Part shown: piece after piece, positions 47,136-55,264 of the stretch
Layout: each line of letters opens with the position of its first letter
How positions within the stretch are numbered: position 1 is the first letter of the stretch
Assembly (NCBI RefSeq): GCF_003390845.1
Contig: NZ_QMEK01000007.1
Location: 166,446 to 230,445 of the forward strand
Origin: Tropicimonas sp. IMCC34043
GTDB lineage: Bacteria; Pseudomonadota; Alphaproteobacteria; Rhodobacterales; Rhodobacteraceae
Length of the DNA: 64,000 nt
Direction of reading: 5' to 3'
Notes under the pieces: model-generated
Database searches by the model: none
Told to the model about the DNA's origin: nothing
Seen by the model: the letters and a program-made list of their open reading frames with translations, nothing else
Made by a program: the position numbers and the translations under genes

Positions 47136-47839
47136 CCGAGGGTTCCGCCGTCGCCGAGGCCGCCGAACATCCCGCATCGCCCGGTTGGCTGCGGGGCAGG
47201 ATCGACGCCTTCCGCACCGCGCCGATTGCGCACGGGCTGCTGCTCGGGCTGTTTTCGCTGCTGACCGCGCTGGTGCTGGCCGTCGTCAACGACCTGACCC
47301 GCGGCGCGATCGAGGATCGGGCGACCGAGGATCTTTATGCCTCGCTGGCGCAGGTGATCCCCGACGACATCCGCGACAACGAGGTCACAGCCGGGCCGCT
47401 GACCCTCGACGATCCGCAGGAAGGGCCGGTGACGGTCTATCGCGCGCTGCAGGGCGGCAAGGTCACCGGCACCGCCTATGAGATGATCGGCTATGGCTAT
47501 GGCGGGCGGATCGAGGTGCTTCTGGGCGTCGATCCGGACGGTCAACTGCTGGGGGTGCGGGTTCTGTCGCACGCCGAGACGCCCGGTCTGGGCGACAAGG
47601 TCGAGGCGGCGAAATCCGACTGGATCTTCCGCTTCACCGGGTTGTCGCTGGGCAACCCCGGCCCCGACGCCTGGAAGGTCAAGCGCGACGGCGGGTCCTT
47701 TGACCAGTTCTCCGGCGCGACGATCACCCCGCGTGCCGTGGTCGGTGCCGTCCGCAGGGGGCTCGAGTTCTTCGGGCGCAACCAGCCGGCGCTGCTGGCG
47801 GCGCCCGCCGACACAACCGCTTCACCGGAGGCCAAGTGA
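47132..47839 (+). CDS. rnfG: Rnf complex subunit G, FMN-carrying
   Basis: A 235-residue subunit with one membrane anchor (about 35-53) and a periplasmic FMN-binding domain. The covalent flavin site is S-G-A-T-I-T-P (about 190-196) and the preceding [11 protein letters not shown] motif is strongly conserved in the family. The N-terminal 30 residues are longer than in E. coli RsxG. ATGA overlap with rnfD; the stop touches the rnfE start (TGATG). Substrate of ApbE encoded in the neighbouring operon. Confidence 0.95.
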   Translation: MTEGSAVAEAAEHPASPGWLRGRIDAFRTAPIAHGLLLGLFSLLTALVLAVVNDLTRGAIEDRATEDLYASLAQVIPDDIRDNEVTAGPLTLDDPQEGPVTVYRALQGGKVTGTAYEMIGYGYGGRIEVLLGVDPDGQLLGVRVLSHAETPGLGDKVEAAKSDWIFRFTGLSLGNPGPDAWKVKRDGGSFDQFSGATITPRAVVGAVRRGLEFFGRNQPALLAAPADTTASPEAK

Positions 47840-48567
47840 TGTCCGCAGATTATTCGAAGATCGCCCGCAGCGGCCTTTGGGACGACAATATCATCTTCGG
47901 CCAGATGCTGGCGCTCTGTCCCTTGCTCGCGGTCACCGGGACCGCGACCAACGGGCTTGGCATGGGGCTGGCTACCGCGGCGGTGCTGGTGATGTCGGGG
48001 GTCGCGATCTCGCTGGTGCGCAACGCCATCACGCCCGAGATCCGCATTCCCGCCTTCGTGCTGGTCATCGCCTGTATCGTGACCGTGGTCGACATGGCGC
48101 TGAACGCCTGGCTGCACGATCTGCACAAGGTGCTGGGGCTGTTCATCCCGCTGATCGTCACCAACTGCGCCATCCTCGGCCGGGCCGAGGCCTTTGCCTC
48201 GCGCAACTCGGCGCCGGCGGCGGCGTTCGACGGGCTGATGATGGGGCTCGGGTTCACCGCGTCGCTGGTGTTCGTGGGGGCCTGCCGCGAGATCCTGGGG
48301 TCCGGCACGCTGTTTGCCAATGCCTCGGTGCTGCTGGGGCCGCGGCTCGGGTTTCTCGAGATCACGGTCATCCCCGATTACGACGGCTTCCTGCTGCTGA
48401 TCCTGCCGCCCGGCGGATTCATCATTCTGGGGTTCCTGCTGGCCCTGAAATCCATTGTGGATTCGCGCCAGCGCGCCTCGGGCCACACGGCTGACAGCCG
48501 GCTTCCCAAGGTCTTCACTGCAGCGGGCGTCCTGTCGCCCGAGCCCGAAGGAGAGACAGCGCGATGA
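47839..48567 (+). CDS. rnfE: Rnf complex subunit E
   Basis: A 242-residue membrane subunit homologous to RnfA, six helices. L-W-D-D-N-I-I-F-G-Q-M-L-A-L-C-P-L-L-A-V-T and I-V-T-N-C-A-I-L-G-R-A-E-A-F carry the two Cys that complete the intramembrane [2Fe-2S] site with RnfA. The ATG at 47839 is preferred; a GTG one codon earlier would also work. The C-terminal 35 residues are polar and extended compared with enteric RsxE. It overlaps rnfH by 4 bp. Confidence 0.95.
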   Translation: MSADYSKIARSGLWDDNIIFGQMLALCPLLAVTGTATNGLGMGLATAAVLVMSGVAISLVRNAITPEIRIPAFVLVIACIVTVVDMALNAWLHDLHKVLGLFIPLIVTNCAILGRAEAFASRNSAPAAAFDGLMMGLGFTASLVFVGACREILGSGTLFANASVLLGPRLGFLEITVIPDYDGFLLLILPPGGFIILGFLLALKSIVDSRQRASGHTADSRLPKVFTAAGVLSPEPEGETAR

Positions 48568-48836
48568 ATGTCGGGGTCGCCTATGCCAAGCAATCGGCGC
48601 AAGCCTGGATCAAGATCGAGGTCCCCGAGGGATCGAGCGTCGAGCAGGTGATCGAGCTTTCGGGGTTGCTGCAGCAATTCCCCGAGATCGATCTTGCCGT
48701 CAACAAGGTCGGCATCTTCGGCTCGGTCGCAAAGCTGACAGCGACGGTCAAGGATGGCGACCGGGTCGAGATCTATCGCCCGATCCACCCCGAGGCCGAG
48801 TTGCTGGAACGACGGGACGCGAAAGCCCAGGCCTAG
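48564..48836 (+). CDS. rnfH: RnfH, ubiquitin-fold accessory protein
   Basis: A 90-residue protein with a beta-grasp fold typical of RnfH/YfjF: V-G-V-A-Y-A start, V-N-K-V-G-I-F-G middle and D-G-D-R-V-E-I-Y-R-P end. It is the last gene of the R. capsulatus-type rnf operon. Its biochemical role is unknown; in R. capsulatus the gene belongs to the nitrogen-fixation rnf region. A GC-rich hairpin follows the stop. Confidence 0.92.
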   Translation: MNVGVAYAKQSAQAWIKIEVPEGSSVEQVIELSGLLQQFPEIDLAVNKVGIFGSVAKLTATVKDGDRVEIYRPIHPEAELLERRDAKAQA

Positions 48837-48843
48837 AGCCGGT

Positions 48844-48865
48844 GGCCGGGGGGCACCCCCCGGCC
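48844..48865. terminator. GC hairpin between convergent rnfH and dihydroxyacetone kinase genes
   Basis: GGCCGGGGGG (48844-48853) faces CCCCCCGGCC (48856-48865) around CA, so about 9 bp can pair. It starts 8 bp after the rnfH stop and lies 23 bp before the stop of the convergent kinase gene. There is no U-tract, so termination efficiency is uncertain. Confidence 0.55.
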
Positions 48866-48888
48866 CCGCATGAGGCAACCCCAAAGGC

Positions 48889-50511
48889 TCACGCCGACAG
48901 ATGTTCGAACAGACGGGCGACCGCCTCGGCGCCCGGATCGACCTGCCCGCGCAATTGTTCGGCGTTGATATAGGACGACCGCCCGGCATTGGCGCGGGTC
49001 ATCCCGGCTGTCCGGTTTGCGCCCTCGCGGGCGGCCTTCGCCGCCGCGGGCAGGCCCTCGGGCAGTTTTTCCAGCGCGGGCAGCAACGCGTCGATCATGG
49101 TGCGGTCACCCATCCGGGCGCCGCCGATCTCCTGCATCCGGGCAAGCCCGGCCTTGAACGCCTCGCGCTGCGACTGGCCGCTCGAGGCCGCATCGCCCGT
49201 GGCGGCAAAGAAGATCGCCAGCAACACGCCGGAGGATCCGCCCATGGTCTGGCTCAGTTCGAGCCCGATGGCGCGGTAAAGCTGCGTGTGATCGGCCAGC
49301 GGCAGCCGGTCCATCGCCCCGATCAGCGCCCGCGCGGCACCGGCAAGCGTCGAGCCGGTGTCGCCATCCCCCGCCTTTGCGTCGAGCGCGTTCAGATCGG
49401 CCTCGGCCTTGAGGAACACCTCGCAGCAGCGGGTCAGGAAGGCGCGCGTCGGCGGATGATCCGAAGGCACCGGCCGGATCGGCCGCAGCCCGTCGGGCAG
49501 TTCGACAACCCCGACAGGGACCAGCGTCGACAGGCCGGGCCAGGCAGCGAGCGGTGTCGGCGCGGCCAGTGCGACCAGATCCTCGGCACTTGCCGGATAG
49601 ACCGAGACCGAGAAGCCGCGCATTTCGAGCGAGGTCATCAGGGATGCCGGCCCGACCAGATGTTTCAGACGGCCGCCGATCGGCGAGCGCACCAGTTCAT
49701 GGGCAAGGATCTGCATCTCCAGCACCGAGGTGCCGCCAAGGTTGTTCAGGATCGCCACATGCGGCCGGCCGGGCGCCATATGGGCCGCCAACCTGTCTGC
49801 CACCATCCGCATCGCGCTTTGCGCGTCGGTATAATCGACCTGCTCCACCCCGGCCTCGCCATGGATGCCAAGCCCGAGCTCGGCCTTGCCGCTCTGGATG
49901 CGCTGTTCCTTGGGCGAGCCCGGCACCGTGCAGGTATCAAGCGACATGCCGATCGATTTTGTGCCCGCGATCACCCGGTCTGCCGCGGCGGTCACGGTGT
50001 CCAGATCCGCCCCGCTCTCTGCCAGCGCCCCGGCGATCTTGTGCACGAACAGCGTGCCCGCGACGCCGCGCGCCTGCGGCAGATCGGGCAGCGCGATGTC
50101 GTCGTCGACCACCACCATCCTGACCTTCAGCCCGAAGGCGCGGGCGCGTTCCGCCGCAAGGCCGAAGTTCAGCCGGTCGCCGGTATAGTTCTTGACGATC
50201 AGCAGGCAGCCCGCAGGCCCCGTCACCGCCAGGATGCCGGCCAGAACCGCGTCGACCGAGGGCGAGGCGAAGACGTCGCCACAGACCGCCGCGGTCAGCA
50301 TCCCCTTGCCGACGAACCCGGCGTGGGCCGGTTCGTGCCCCGACCCGCCGCCCGAGACCAGCGCCACCCGGGTCCTGTCCCAGTCGGTGCGCAGGATCAC
50401 CCGGATATGCGGATAGCCGTCGAGCCGCGCGAGCCGTCCGCCCGAGGCGGCGATCAACCCGTCCACAGCCTCGGCGACGATGTCTTCCTTCCTGTTGATG
50501 AACTGTGTCAT
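48889..50511 (-). CDS. Dihydroxyacetone kinase, fused DhaK-DhaL (ATP-dependent type)
   Basis: A 540-residue kinase. The DhaK half (about 1-325) has S-G-G-G-S-G-H-E-P-A-H-A-G and the covalent substrate histidine in G-I-H-G-E-A-G. The DhaL half (about 355-540) has D-A-K-A-G-D-G-D-T-G-S-T for ATP/Mg and M-G-G-S-S-G. Separate PTS-type subunits are absent, so ATP is the phosphate donor. It is the last gene of the glycerol-type transporter operon, 11 bp after the ATPase. Dihydroxyacetone is the default substrate, but fused DAKs also include erythrulose and other ketose kinases, so the assignment is open. Confidence 0.88.
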   Translation of the reverse strand: MTQFINRKEDIVAEAVDGLIAASGGRLARLDGYPHIRVILRTDWDRTRVALVSGGGSGHEPAHAGFVGKGMLTAAVCGDVFASPSVDAVLAGILAVTGPAGCLLIVKNYTGDRLNFGLAAERARAFGLKVRMVVVDDDIALPDLPQARGVAGTLFVHKIAGALAESGADLDTVTAAADRVIAGTKSIGMSLDTCTVPGSPKEQRIQSGKAELGLGIHGEAGVEQVDYTDAQSAMRMVADRLAAHMAPGRPHVAILNNLGGTSVLEMQILAHELVRSPIGGRLKHLVGPASLMTSLEMRGFSVSVYPASAEDLVALAAPTPLAAWPGLSTLVPVGVVELPDGLRPIRPVPSDHPPTRAFLTRCCEVFLKAEADLNALDAKAGDGDTGSTLAGAARALIGAMDRLPLADHTQLYRAIGLELSQTMGGSSGVLLAIFFAATGDAASSGQSQREAFKAGLARMQEIGGARMGDRTMIDALLPALEKLPEGLPAAAKAAREGANRTAGMTRANAGRSSYINAEQLRGQVDPGAEAVARLFEHLSA

Positions 50512-50522
50512 GGGGTCCTCCC

Positions 50523-51518
50523 TCAGTGAACGCGGGCGCCGGTGGCATCGAAAAAGAACGGACGCTCCGGCCGGATCTTGACGGTGTCGCCGGGCCGCAG
50601 GCCGGTATGGGCGTCGGTCACGGTGATCAGATCGTGACCGAGGAACGACAGGTGCAGCCGGGTCTGGTCGCCCAGATGTTCGACCCGGGTCACGGTGCTG
50701 TCCGCGCCCTCGCCCTGATGGATCTGTTCCGGGCGCAGGCCGATGGTCCTTGCCCCCGGCGGCCGTTCCCCGAACAGGTCTGCCGGCAACAGGTTGATCC
50801 GCGGCTGGCCAAGGCGGCTGGCGGCATAGAGGCTGACCGGATCCTCGTAGATCTCGCGCGGGCTGCCGATCTGCACCAGCCTTCCGCGGTCGAGCACGCC
50901 GACATGGGTCGCCATGGTCATCGCCTCGATCTGGTCATGGGTGACATAAAGGAAGGTCGCGCCCGATCCGGCCTGGATGTTCTTCAACTCGATCCGCAGG
51001 TCGGCGCGCAGCTTGGCGTCGAGCGAGCTGAGCGGTTCGTCCATCAGATAGACCGCCGGATTGCGCACCAGCGCGCGCCCGATCGACACCCGCTGCATCT
51101 CGCCGCCCGACAGGGTCGTCGCACGATTGTCGAGCTTGTGGGCGATCTGCAGCGTCTCGGCCACCTCCTGCACCTTGCGCGCGATCCGGTCGGGCGGGGT
51201 CCGCAGCAGCGGCGATTTCAGCGGAAAGGCCAGATTTTCGCGCACCGACATATGCGGGTAGAGCGAATATTGCTGGAACACCATCGCGACGTTGCGCTGT
51301 GCGGGCGTCATGCCCGTCACCGCCGTGCCGCCGATCCGCACCTCGCCCGCATCCGGCCGGTCAAGCCCCGCGACGATGCGCAGGGTGGTCGTCTTGCCCG
51401 CCCCGGTCGGCCCCAGCAGCACCATGAAGGCGCCATCGGGCACCGTCAGCGTGACCGCGTCGAGCGCAACCGTGTCGCCAAAGCTCTTGCCGATCCCGGA
51501 GAGTTCGATTTCAGCCAT
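50523..51518 (-). CDS. glpT: ABC transporter ATP-binding protein, glycerol-type importer (second)
   Basis: A 331-residue MalK/UgpC-like ATPase. Walker A G-P-T-G-A-G-K-T-T, Q-loop F-Q-Q-Y-S-L-Y-P-H, signature L-S-G-G-E-M-Q-R and Walker B V-Y-L-M-D-E-P-L-S-S-L-D are intact, followed by a TOBE-type regulatory tail. Two different ATPases in one importer operon, with a DUF2160 gene, is the signature of the rhizobial GlpSTPQV glycerol transporter. Symbol chosen by order only. It starts within the 8-bp overlap with the previous ATPase gene and is followed by the dihydroxyacetone kinase. Confidence 0.8.
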   Translation of the reverse strand: MAEIELSGIGKSFGDTVALDAVTLTVPDGAFMVLLGPTGAGKTTTLRIVAGLDRPDAGEVRIGGTAVTGMTPAQRNVAMVFQQYSLYPHMSVRENLAFPLKSPLLRTPPDRIARKVQEVAETLQIAHKLDNRATTLSGGEMQRVSIGRALVRNPAVYLMDEPLSSLDAKLRADLRIELKNIQAGSGATFLYVTHDQIEAMTMATHVGVLDRGRLVQIGSPREIYEDPVSLYAASRLGQPRINLLPADLFGERPPGARTIGLRPEQIHQGEGADSTVTRVEHLGDQTRLHLSFLGHDLITVTDAHTGLRPGDTVKIRPERPFFFDATGARVH

Positions 51519-52608
51519 GGTCCAGCACCCGTTCGTTTGCTGCCGACCGCAACGCCCTGCCGCTGTCGCGGTCAAACAAGGTCAGTGTCCGCGGGTTGAA
51601 GGCGAGGCCGGTCGTCGCGCCGACCCGGACCGGATCGCTGCTGGCGGTGCGGGCCTTGACCTCGCCATGTTCGGTCTGAAGGGTCACGATCTGGGTGGTG
51701 CCGAGGTATTCGACCGCCAGAACCCGCCCGCGATAGTCCGCGGCATCGTCGAGCCGGATATGTTCGGGCCGCACGCCCAGCACCAGCGCGCCCTTGCCCC
51801 CGTCGCGGGCCTGCGGGATCGCGAACCGGTTGGCGCCAAGGGCGACCTCGGTCGCGCCGGGCGCCACGCTGCCGTCAAAGCCCAGAAAGTTCATCGGCGG
51901 CGAGCCGATGAAGCCCGCCACGAACATGGTTGCCGGCCAGTCGTAGATGTCCTGCGGAACGCCGAACTGTTCAACCACGCCGTGGTTCATCACCACGATC
52001 TTGTCGCCCATCTGCATGGCCTCCAACTGGTCGTGGGTCACATAGACGGTGGTCGCGCCCATCCGGTCGTGCAGCGCGCGCAGTTCCTCGGCCATATGTT
52101 CGCGGAATTCCGCGTCGAGCGCGCCAAGCGGTTCGTCCATGAAGAATGCCTTGGGCTCGCGGACAATGGCACGGCCAAGCGCGACGCGCTGCCGGTCGCC
52201 GCCCGAAAGCCCGCCGACCGGCTTTGACAGGATGTCCTCGATCCCGAGGATGCGCGCGACCTCGGCCACCCTTGTGCGGGTTTCGGCCCGCGATACGCCT
52301 TGACTGCGCAGCGGGTAGGCGATGTTCCGGCCGACCGTCATGTGCGGATAGAGCGCGAACATCTGGAACACGAAGGCGATGTCGCGCTGGCTGGCGGGTT
52401 TCTGCCCGACCTCCTCGCCATCGATATAGATCTGCCCCGAGGTTGGCAGTTCGAGCCCCGCCATCATGCGCAGCGTCGTCGTCTTGCCGCAGCCCGAGGG
52501 GCCGAGCAGCATGAAGAATTCGCCATCCGCGATGGTGAAGGACGAGGATTTCACCGCCGTGAAGCTGCCGAAATCCTTGCGCAGGTTCTCGATCACGATC
52601 TCAGCCAT
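51511..52608 (-). CDS. glpS: ABC transporter ATP-binding protein, glycerol-type importer (first)
   Basis: A 365-residue MalK-like ATPase. Walker A G-P-S-G-C-G-K-T-T, Q-loop F-Q-M-F-A-L-Y-P-H, signature L-S-G-G-D-R-Q-R (Asp at the usual Gln) and Walker B A-F-F-M-D-E-P-L-G-A-L-D are present, then a TOBE domain. The Q-loop has Met where most relatives have Asn. It overlaps the VOC gene by 8 bp upstream and the other ATPase by 8 bp downstream. The two ATPases likely form a heterodimer. glpS/glpT naming is by position only. Confidence 0.8.
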   Translation of the reverse strand: MAEIVIENLRKDFGSFTAVKSSSFTIADGEFFMLLGPSGCGKTTTLRMMAGLELPTSGQIYIDGEEVGQKPASQRDIAFVFQMFALYPHMTVGRNIAYPLRSQGVSRAETRTRVAEVARILGIEDILSKPVGGLSGGDRQRVALGRAIVREPKAFFMDEPLGALDAEFREHMAEELRALHDRMGATTVYVTHDQLEAMQMGDKIVVMNHGVVEQFGVPQDIYDWPATMFVAGFIGSPPMNFLGFDGSVAPGATEVALGANRFAIPQARDGGKGALVLGVRPEHIRLDDAADYRGRVLAVEYLGTTQIVTLQTEHGEVKARTASSDPVRVGATTGLAFNPRTLTLFDRDSGRALRSAANERVLDHG

Positions 52609-52969
52609 CGGCGATCTCCTGGGCTGCACGGATCAGATTGCCGTCATGGTCGATCAGGGCGCATTCGCGCATCCCCCAGGGCTTGTCCTCGGCCGGCTGA
52701 AACCGCGGTACGCCCTTGGCCGGCAGCGCAAGTGCCGCCACCTCGGCCGAGAACGCATCGACATCCGAAGGCCGCAGGAACGCGCCGTGGTCGTTGGTGG
52801 CCGGCAGGGTGCCCGGCGAGAGAAAGAAATGCAGCTCGGCCGCGTCGCGTTTCGTCACCAGATAGGAGTCCGCGGCCTTGAACACCGTGGCAAAGCCGAG
52901 CCGGGCATAGAATGCCTCGGTCGCGTCGATGTCGCGCGAGGGCAGGATCGGCGAAAGTTTCTCCAGCAT
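52601..52969 (-). CDS. VOC (glyoxalase/bleomycin-resistance-like) protein
   Basis: A 122-residue vicinal-oxygen-chelate protein. The first beta-alpha-beta unit reads L-S-P-I-L-P-S-R-D-I-D-A-T-E-A-F-Y-A-R-L-G-F, the second ends in D-H-D-G-N-L-I-R, typical of bleomycin-resistance/glyoxalase-like folds. The predicted start is ATG 52969; the longer frame overlaps the DUF2160 gene. It overlaps the following ATPase by 8 bp, so it is part of the transporter operon, which is unusual. A role in handling reactive carbonyls such as methylglyoxal from dihydroxyacetone metabolism is a guess. Confidence 0.8.
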   Translation of the reverse strand: MLEKLSPILPSRDIDATEAFYARLGFATVFKAADSYLVTKRDAAELHFFLSPGTLPATNDHGAFLRPSDVDAFSAEVAALALPAKGVPRFQPAEDKPWGMRECALIDHDGNLIRAAQEIADG

Positions 52970-52974
52970 GGCAC

Positions 52975-53280
52975 TCAATCCGGGAAATGGCTGACGACGA
53001 TGAACATCACCGTGCCGACCAGCGTGACAAGAAAGGACCAGGTGTAGGCCCACAGGAAGAACGGCTGCATCAGCATCACCACGCCCAGACCGATCAGGAT
53101 CGAGGCCGCCATCTCCCACGGGCCGCGCACCAGCAGGCGGTCGGCCGGGTGGATGCGGTACTTGACATGGGGTTCCTCCTCGGGCGTGCCCCAGTCGGGC
53201 CGTGGCAGGGTCTTTTCCGCTGCCAGTTCGTCCTTTGTCAGGTTGCGGTCGGGATCGAAGGGGGAGTGAATCCGTTTCAT
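52975..53280 (-). CDS. DUF2160 small membrane protein of glycerol ABC systems
   Basis: A 101-residue protein with a polar N-terminal half (D-P-D-R-N-L-T-K-D-E, W-G-T-P-E-E-E-P-H-V-K-Y-R) and two membrane segments (about 56-74 and 78-97). It matches the DUF2160 family, which as far as I know occurs in operons for glycerol-type ABC importers. Its function is unknown; it may stabilise the permease pair. ATGA overlap with the upstream permease gene, and 5 bp before the VOC gene. Confidence 0.85.
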   Translation of the reverse strand: MKRIHSPFDPDRNLTKDELAAEKTLPRPDWGTPEEEPHVKYRIHPADRLLVRGPWEMAASILIGLGVVMLMQPFFLWAYTWSFLVTLVGTVMFIVVSHFPD

Positions 53281-54215
53281 TTGCGCACCGCTCCGAAGGT
53301 AATGCCGCGCAGCAGATGTTTGCGCAGAAGGATGGTGAAGATCATCACCGGCAGCAGGAAGATCGTGGCGCCCGCGGCAACGGCGGGCCAGTCCTGACCG
53401 CCGACACCGATGATCGTTGGGATGAAGGGCGGGGCGGTCTGTGCCGTGCCGCTGGTCAGCAGCACCGCAAAGGCATATTCGTTCCAGGCGAAGATCAGGC
53501 AGAAGATCGCGGTCGAGGCGATGCCCGTCGCCGCCTGCGGCAGCACCACCTTGTAGAAGGCCTGAAACCGCGTGTAGCCGTCGATCAGCGCCGCTTCCTC
53601 GTATTCGAGCGGGATCTCGTCGATGAACCCCTTCAGCAGCCAGACCGCCAGCGACAGGTTCACCGCCGTGTAAAGCAGGATCATGCCGGCATGGGTGTCG
53701 CTCAGCCCCAGCGCGCGGAACATCAGGAAGATCGGGATCGCCACCGCAATCGGCGGCATCATCCGCGTCGACAGCACGAAGAACAGCAGATCGTCCTTCA
53801 GCGGCACCTTGAAGCGCGAAAAGGCATAGGCCGCGAGCGTCCCAAGCGACACCGACAGGAAGGTCGAGCCGAAGCCGATGATGACCGAATTCATGAAGCG
53901 CTCGCCAAACCGCGAGGGCCCGGCGATCACCAGCCCGCGGGCATGCACGATCTCCTCGTACCAGGTCTGGGGCGGATGCGCGGCCAGAAACTCCTGCGTC
54001 TGCCGGGTCTGGGTGGTGAACAGGTTCACATAGCCTTCAAGCGTCGGCGAGAAGAACACCTTGGGCGGATAGGCGATGGAATCGGCCGAGGATTTGAACC
54101 CGGTGGCGACGATCCAGATCAGCGGCAGGATGGTGATCAGCGCATAGCCCGCGACAAGAAGGCCGGCGATCCATTTCTGCCCGCGCGAGGGTTCGGTGAT
54201 CGAAAATCCGCTCAT
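53277..54215 (-). CDS. glpQ: ABC transporter permease, glycerol type (GlpQ)
   Basis: A 312-residue MalG-like permease with six membrane segments. The ATPase-contact loop is E-E-A-A-L-I-D-G-Y-T-R-F-Q-A-F-Y-K-V-V-L-P-Q (about 198-219, the EAA motif). A long external loop after the first helix (F-F-S-P-T-L-E-G-Y-V-N-L) is typical of this subgroup. Its ATG at 54215 overlaps the stop of the other permease gene by 4 bp; a longer frame upstream is the shadow of that gene. It forms the channel with GlpP. Confidence 0.87.
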   Translation of the reverse strand: MSGFSITEPSRGQKWIAGLLVAGYALITILPLIWIVATGFKSSADSIAYPPKVFFSPTLEGYVNLFTTQTRQTQEFLAAHPPQTWYEEIVHARGLVIAGPSRFGERFMNSVIIGFGSTFLSVSLGTLAAYAFSRFKVPLKDDLLFFVLSTRMMPPIAVAIPIFLMFRALGLSDTHAGMILLYTAVNLSLAVWLLKGFIDEIPLEYEEAALIDGYTRFQAFYKVVLPQAATGIASTAIFCLIFAWNEYAFAVLLTSGTAQTAPPFIPTIIGVGGQDWPAVAAGATIFLLPVMIFTILLRKHLLRGITFGAVRK

Positions 54216-55159
54216 CTTTCCTTCACCTTGTTCAGTGCCTTTACATAGATCGAGGCCAGCCCGAAGACGGTCACGAACAGGATGATCGCGTAGGCCGAGG
54301 AATAGCCCGTGCGCCATTTCTCGAAGGCTTCGCGCTTGAGGTCGATCGAGGTCAGCGTGGTGGTGTTGCCGGGTCCGCCGCCGGTCAGTTGCACCACGAG
54401 GTCGAACATCTTGAAGTTCTCGATGCCGCGGAACAGGACCGCCAGCATCAGGAACGGCAGCGTCATCGGAATGGTGATGGTCCAGAACTGCCGCCAGGAC
54501 GAGGCGCGGTCGCATTCGGCCGCCTCATAGATCGCATCGGGGATCGAGCGCAGCCCGGCCAGGCAGATCAGCATCACGAACGGCGTCCACATCCAGGTAT
54601 CGACGATCACGATGGCCCAGGGCGCCAGCGCCACGTCGCCGATCATGGTGAAACTCGTCGGGTCGATGCCGGTGAAGAATGCGACCACGTAATTGAACAG
54701 CCCGATCTGCGGCTGATAGAGGAAGGTCCAGAAATTGCCCACCACCGCCGGCGACAGCATCATCGGCAGCACGATGATGGTGGTCCACAGGTCGTTTCCT
54801 TTGAACTTGCGGTTGATCAGCCAGGCCAGCGTGAAGCCGATCAGCACCTGAAACACCAGCGTCCAGACCAGAAAATGCGCCGTCGCCTGCATGGTCCGCC
54901 AGATGTCGGGATCGGTCAGGATGCGCTGATAATTGCTCAGTCCCACCCAGGAAACCTCGGCATTGGGCCGGTTCGCCCGGAAATTGGTAAAGCTGAGCCG
55001 GATCGTCCAGATCAGCGGAAAGATGTTCACCGCAAGCAGCAGGAAGATCGTCGGCGCCACGAAGATCCAGGCAATGGCCCGGTCCGACAGCCCCCTGATC
55101 TGCCGGGCGGCACCCGGCGGTGTGGCCGCCGCAGCGCGCCCGATCATCGAGTTCGACAT
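54212..55159 (-). CDS. glpP: ABC transporter permease, glycerol type (GlpP)
   Basis: A 315-residue MalF/UgpA-like permease with six membrane segments (first at about 30-50, W-I-F-V-A-P-T-I-F-L-L-L). The EAA motif E-A-A-E-C-D-R-A-S-S-W-R-Q-F-W-T-I-T-I-P is at about 212-230. It is separated from the binding-protein gene by a 105-bp gap with a hairpin, and overlaps GlpQ by 4 bp. Confidence 0.87.
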   Translation of the reverse strand: MSNSMIGRAAAATPPGAARQIRGLSDRAIAWIFVAPTIFLLLAVNIFPLIWTIRLSFTNFRANRPNAEVSWVGLSNYQRILTDPDIWRTMQATAHFLVWTLVFQVLIGFTLAWLINRKFKGNDLWTTIIVLPMMLSPAVVGNFWTFLYQPQIGLFNYVVAFFTGIDPTSFTMIGDVALAPWAIVIVDTWMWTPFVMLICLAGLRSIPDAIYEAAECDRASSWRQFWTITIPMTLPFLMLAVLFRGIENFKMFDLVVQLTGGGPGNTTTLTSIDLKREAFEKWRTGYSSAYAIILFVTVFGLASIYVKALNKVKER

Positions 55160-55189
55160 CTGTGGTTCCTAAAGTCCGTGGGGATGCAC

Positions 55190-55219
55190 GCGGGACAGGG
55201 CTGTCCGGCCCTGCCCCGC
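55190..55219 (-). other. Hairpin between binding-protein and permease genes
   Basis: GCGGGACAGGGC (55190-55201) pairs with GCCCTGCCCCGC (55208-55219) with one mismatch and a 6-nt loop. It lies in the 105-bp gap after the binding-protein stop and has no T-tract. It likely protects the abundant upstream mRNA segment, as in other binding-protein operons. Confidence 0.5.
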
Positions 55220-55264
55220 ACGCCTGCGCCCTCTGGGGAGAAGACGGGCGCGGGGCCTTTCGGA

